From Acanthaster planci (Eukaryota; Echinodermata; Asteroidea; Valvatida; Acanthasteridae): a stretch of DNA of 64,000 nucleotides. Within the stretch, counting starts at the first letter, position 1, and each line of letters opens with the position of its first letter. The translations under genes were made by a program, and so were the position numbers. The notes under the pieces were generated by a model. That model was not told the DNA's origin. It ran no database searches and saw only the letters and a program-made list of their open reading frames with translations. Below, one piece after another: positions 54,986 through 64,000 of the stretch. The DNA lies in the NCBI RefSeq assembly GCF_001949145.1, contig NW_019091414.1, forward strand, positions 385,516 through 449,515, written 5' to 3'.

Positions 54986-56641
54986 TCCGGACGAATCAGA
55001 GAGAACATGTTTTACTGAGAGGTGCTTTTTAAAAGTATCCAACACGTGAAATGTGGCCAATACAAGGTGATAAACTGTATGTAGTTGAGAGTGAACTGGA
55101 TGGCGTGCATTTGGCAGAAAAACTGAAGTCAGGTAAATGTCAGTTTATCAGGCTTTCTCAATTCCAAGATTACTACCTTTTAACTTACCGAATATTTACA
55201 ACATACTTCCCCTTGTCAGGAAAGGAGCAGTTTTGGAGTTGTCACAAGGGCTAGCTACAACTGGGGGATGAAGCACGGTTCAGAACCTTTCTTCCCAGCC
55301 CAAAGGCTAGGCTCGAGGCAGACAGCTGGTCTCAGTCCACCTTCCAAAATATCCTTTGACAGGACATTTACGTCAAAACGGTTCCAAAACTTGCTACATG
55401 TGGAAGTCCAGCTGCGTTATACACTGTGAATGCGAGATAAATAGCCAAGAGGTACAGAGTTGGATAAAATTCCAAGTCACTGCCTTAGATCATCCGTTTT
55501 CGTTGCTCAATGCTAGGCCTAAAACCCCCAGATAAAAAATGATGAAATTAGCCGAGTTGTGAGTGCCCGGCGCATCTTGAGAGCGTGATGTAAATTACAA
55601 TCAAACGGTAAGAACATGGTGCAAGACGCCAAGTTTGATCAAATCGACCAACTCTTTGGAAACAAACAAAACTGCAGTGTCTTCAAATCAACTTCTCACC
55701 AACGTAATTTGCAAACTTTATTTTACAAATACTCAAAACGTGGATACTATAGAATCAACGTAATATAAAATGAACGACTTATCATTCTCAATGAAGAATC
55801 TTTCGCCTCTCTTCATGGCAATATATATTAATCTTGTCAGGTCCAAATGAACACGTTTCTGTTCGTAACTTCTCGACTAGATGTAAATATGTTGCTCATG
55901 AACTTAACAAATTGTGTCAACTTACAGTCTATCTGTATCTCTAAAAAATCTGGAAATCTTCAGTATATTTTCATTAAATGTACTCTGATAATGACCATTT
56001 TTTTTTTGAGGCCTTAACATAAAAAACAGAAGAAGCTTGGAAATTTAATCCTTGGTTTACTTTCCTGTAAAGTGTTAACACAGATACAAGTGAAAAAGCA
56101 ACACAAAATGTAGCTACATGAAGAACCAGTGGCTACCACAGCAGAAAATATACATGTAAGTTGTCAAGGATTCTTGAATCATTTTAACTGATTAAAATTA
56201 TAAATCAAAGTTTGGACTACATCAAAAATCTTAACCGGCCACTTGCTGATTGGTCAGTTAACCTTTAAGCCTACTTTTAATGAAGCTTCAGTTTGAAGAA
56301 AAAGGAAAACTATTTACAAAAAGCAAATTATTAAAACCTGGTGAAGTGTTGTATTTGATGTATGGGTTAGTACTAGTTATCCTCTAAATGCTCAGTGAGA
56401 ACTGGTAAAATACAGGCAGACGAAGCACAGTTTTCATCCTTGAGAATTGTAAAATGTGAAATGGCACGTTTTTTTTATGAGGTCAGCAAATCAGTATCAT
56501 ACATTTGAGTGTGCTTGACATCATGGACATCTACTCTCAGAAAGTCATGATTCGTATATGTAAGTTTTCACTACTTTTTGACCAGCATTTATTGAAGTCA
56601 AATAAATCCTTTATTGCGACTGTCATCAATCATGAATCCAT
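54986..56641. other. Intergenic, no gene recognised
   Basis: No exon or RNA gene was recognised. The part adjacent to 56642 is the MCM4 3' end. Confidence 0.4.
56588..56615 (-). terminator. Two polyadenylation signals for MCM4
   Basis: Minus-strand AATAAA at 56610-56615 and 56588-56593 lie 27 and about 50 bases after the MCM4 stop. This implies an unusually short 3' UTR. Confidence 0.5.
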
Positions 56642-63425
<6,784 letters not shown>

Positions 63426-63774
63426 CTGGTGGGAAATATTAAAGAAACTGGACAAAAATCTTGAGCAAAGTAGGGATAATTTTGTTACCATTCTCTTTTT
63501 TCCCTTTACAGATACCTTTACTTTTACCAGAAAGGAAACGAACTACCAGTTTATATAGATAGCAGAATGATAAAATTTGAAAAATAAGAGCTTTGTCAAA
63601 GATGAATAGTTTCCAGTTTCAGGAGTTTTATTCATAACTGATTTATTTCACTGAGCACCTTGAAATACAATGTTGCCTATACTATACACAGACTATGCTA
63701 CGCTAATTCGCCAAATAACAGGATGTTAGAGTAAAGATATTTTTCATTTCAGTTGTGACAGGAAGCCATTAACC
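63426..63774 (-). other. MCM4 intron, left open at window end
   Basis: This is the intron upstream of the first visible MCM4 exon. No upstream exon was recognised before the window ends. Confidence 0.6.
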
Positions 63775-64000
63775 ACTTCGCGCTGGAGGCATTTATGAAT
63801 GTTGATGATGATGGGACGGGATAATTTCCTCTTTTTTTCTATTTTCAAAATTCTTTAAAAATTCATATCTTCATTTACTAGACACTTACACCCACACATA
63901 GGACTGTCTGGTTTCTACTCTAATCCGACAGACAACATCTATTGGCGCTAGAGTATTTCAGCTAGGCCTGCTGCCTTGTAAAAAGAGCCCAGATTGTGCG
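63775..64000 (+). repeat. Interspersed repeat, copy 2 (cut by window end)
   Basis: Matches 7395-7640 in the same orientation, with conserved blocks TTTTCAAAATTCTT, CACTTACACCCACA, CTACTCTAAT, GACAGACAACATCTAT and CTTGTAAAAAGAG. It runs off the window edge. Class unknown. Confidence 0.75.

Noticed and set aside
55051-55254. 67-codon plus-strand frame
   Set aside because: Short, no family resemblance, no splice context; treated as chance.

Overview
This is intron-rich animal nuclear DNA. It has GT-AG introns (plus one GC-AG intron), AT-rich non-coding sequence, many minisatellites, fold-back elements, a decayed non-LTR retrotransposon and very frequent ACATGT/TACATGTA runs. The proteins are typical bilaterian orthologues, and TRIM71/LIN-41 with candidate let-7 sites also points to a bilaterian. 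I think a marine invertebrate is likely (amphioxus, echinoderm, hemichordate or similar), but the species cannot be fixed from the sequence. Two N runs (605 and 232 bases) and two single Ns show a draft assembly. There are no bacterial operons and no CRISPR array. Layout: (1) 1-3785, two diverged ~1.74 kb direct copies, each ending by a single N. (2) 4253-5358, a 29-bp minisatellite, then a plus-strand PIP4P/TMEM55 gene (5369-8588, 5' exons not found) with a possible alternative repeat-encoded last exon at 11227-11490. (3) 13784-22334, a complete 13-exon glucose-6-phosphate isomerase on the minus strand. (4) 23643-27647, a complete 7-exon RPRD1 on the minus strand. (5) 28167-34515, a complete 7-exon POLR2C/RPB3 on the plus strand, head to head with RPRD1 across 519 bp; its first intron holds a LINE relic, a fold-back element and a 202-bp tandem repeat around an assembly gap. 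(6) 34516-49687, non-coding, with an ACATGT minisatellite at 38341-38758; the right-hand part is probably the long TRIM71 3' UTR. (7) 49688-52126, a TRIM71/LIN-41 gene on the minus strand whose coding region is one exon. (8) 52127-56641, the TRIM71 upstream region and a 0.5 kb fold-back element. (9) 56642-63425, the C-terminal two thirds of MCM4 on the minus strand; its introns carry two minisatellites, a large inverted repeat around a tRNA-like core, and a GACTCGAGTC-rich cluster. The exon boundaries of GPI, RPRD1, POLR2C, PIP4P and MCM4 were read by hand. All codon phases close, and the predicted lengths (GPI 559 aa, POLR2C 275 aa) match what is known for the families. The genes are mostly housekeeping: glycolysis, polymerase II transcription, replication licensing and endolysosomal lipid metabolism. 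TRIM71 is the developmental regulator. Two neighbours, RPRD1 and POLR2C, act on the same machine and appear to share one divergent promoter region. No wholly new gene system was found. The best leads are the in-frame repeat-encoded alternative tail of PIP4P, the shared RPRD1/POLR2C promoter with a perfect palindrome, the let-7 seed sites beyond TRIM71, the tRNA-like core inside nested inverted repeats in MCM4, and the CTGANGA...GAAAC tandem repeat in POLR2C intron 1.
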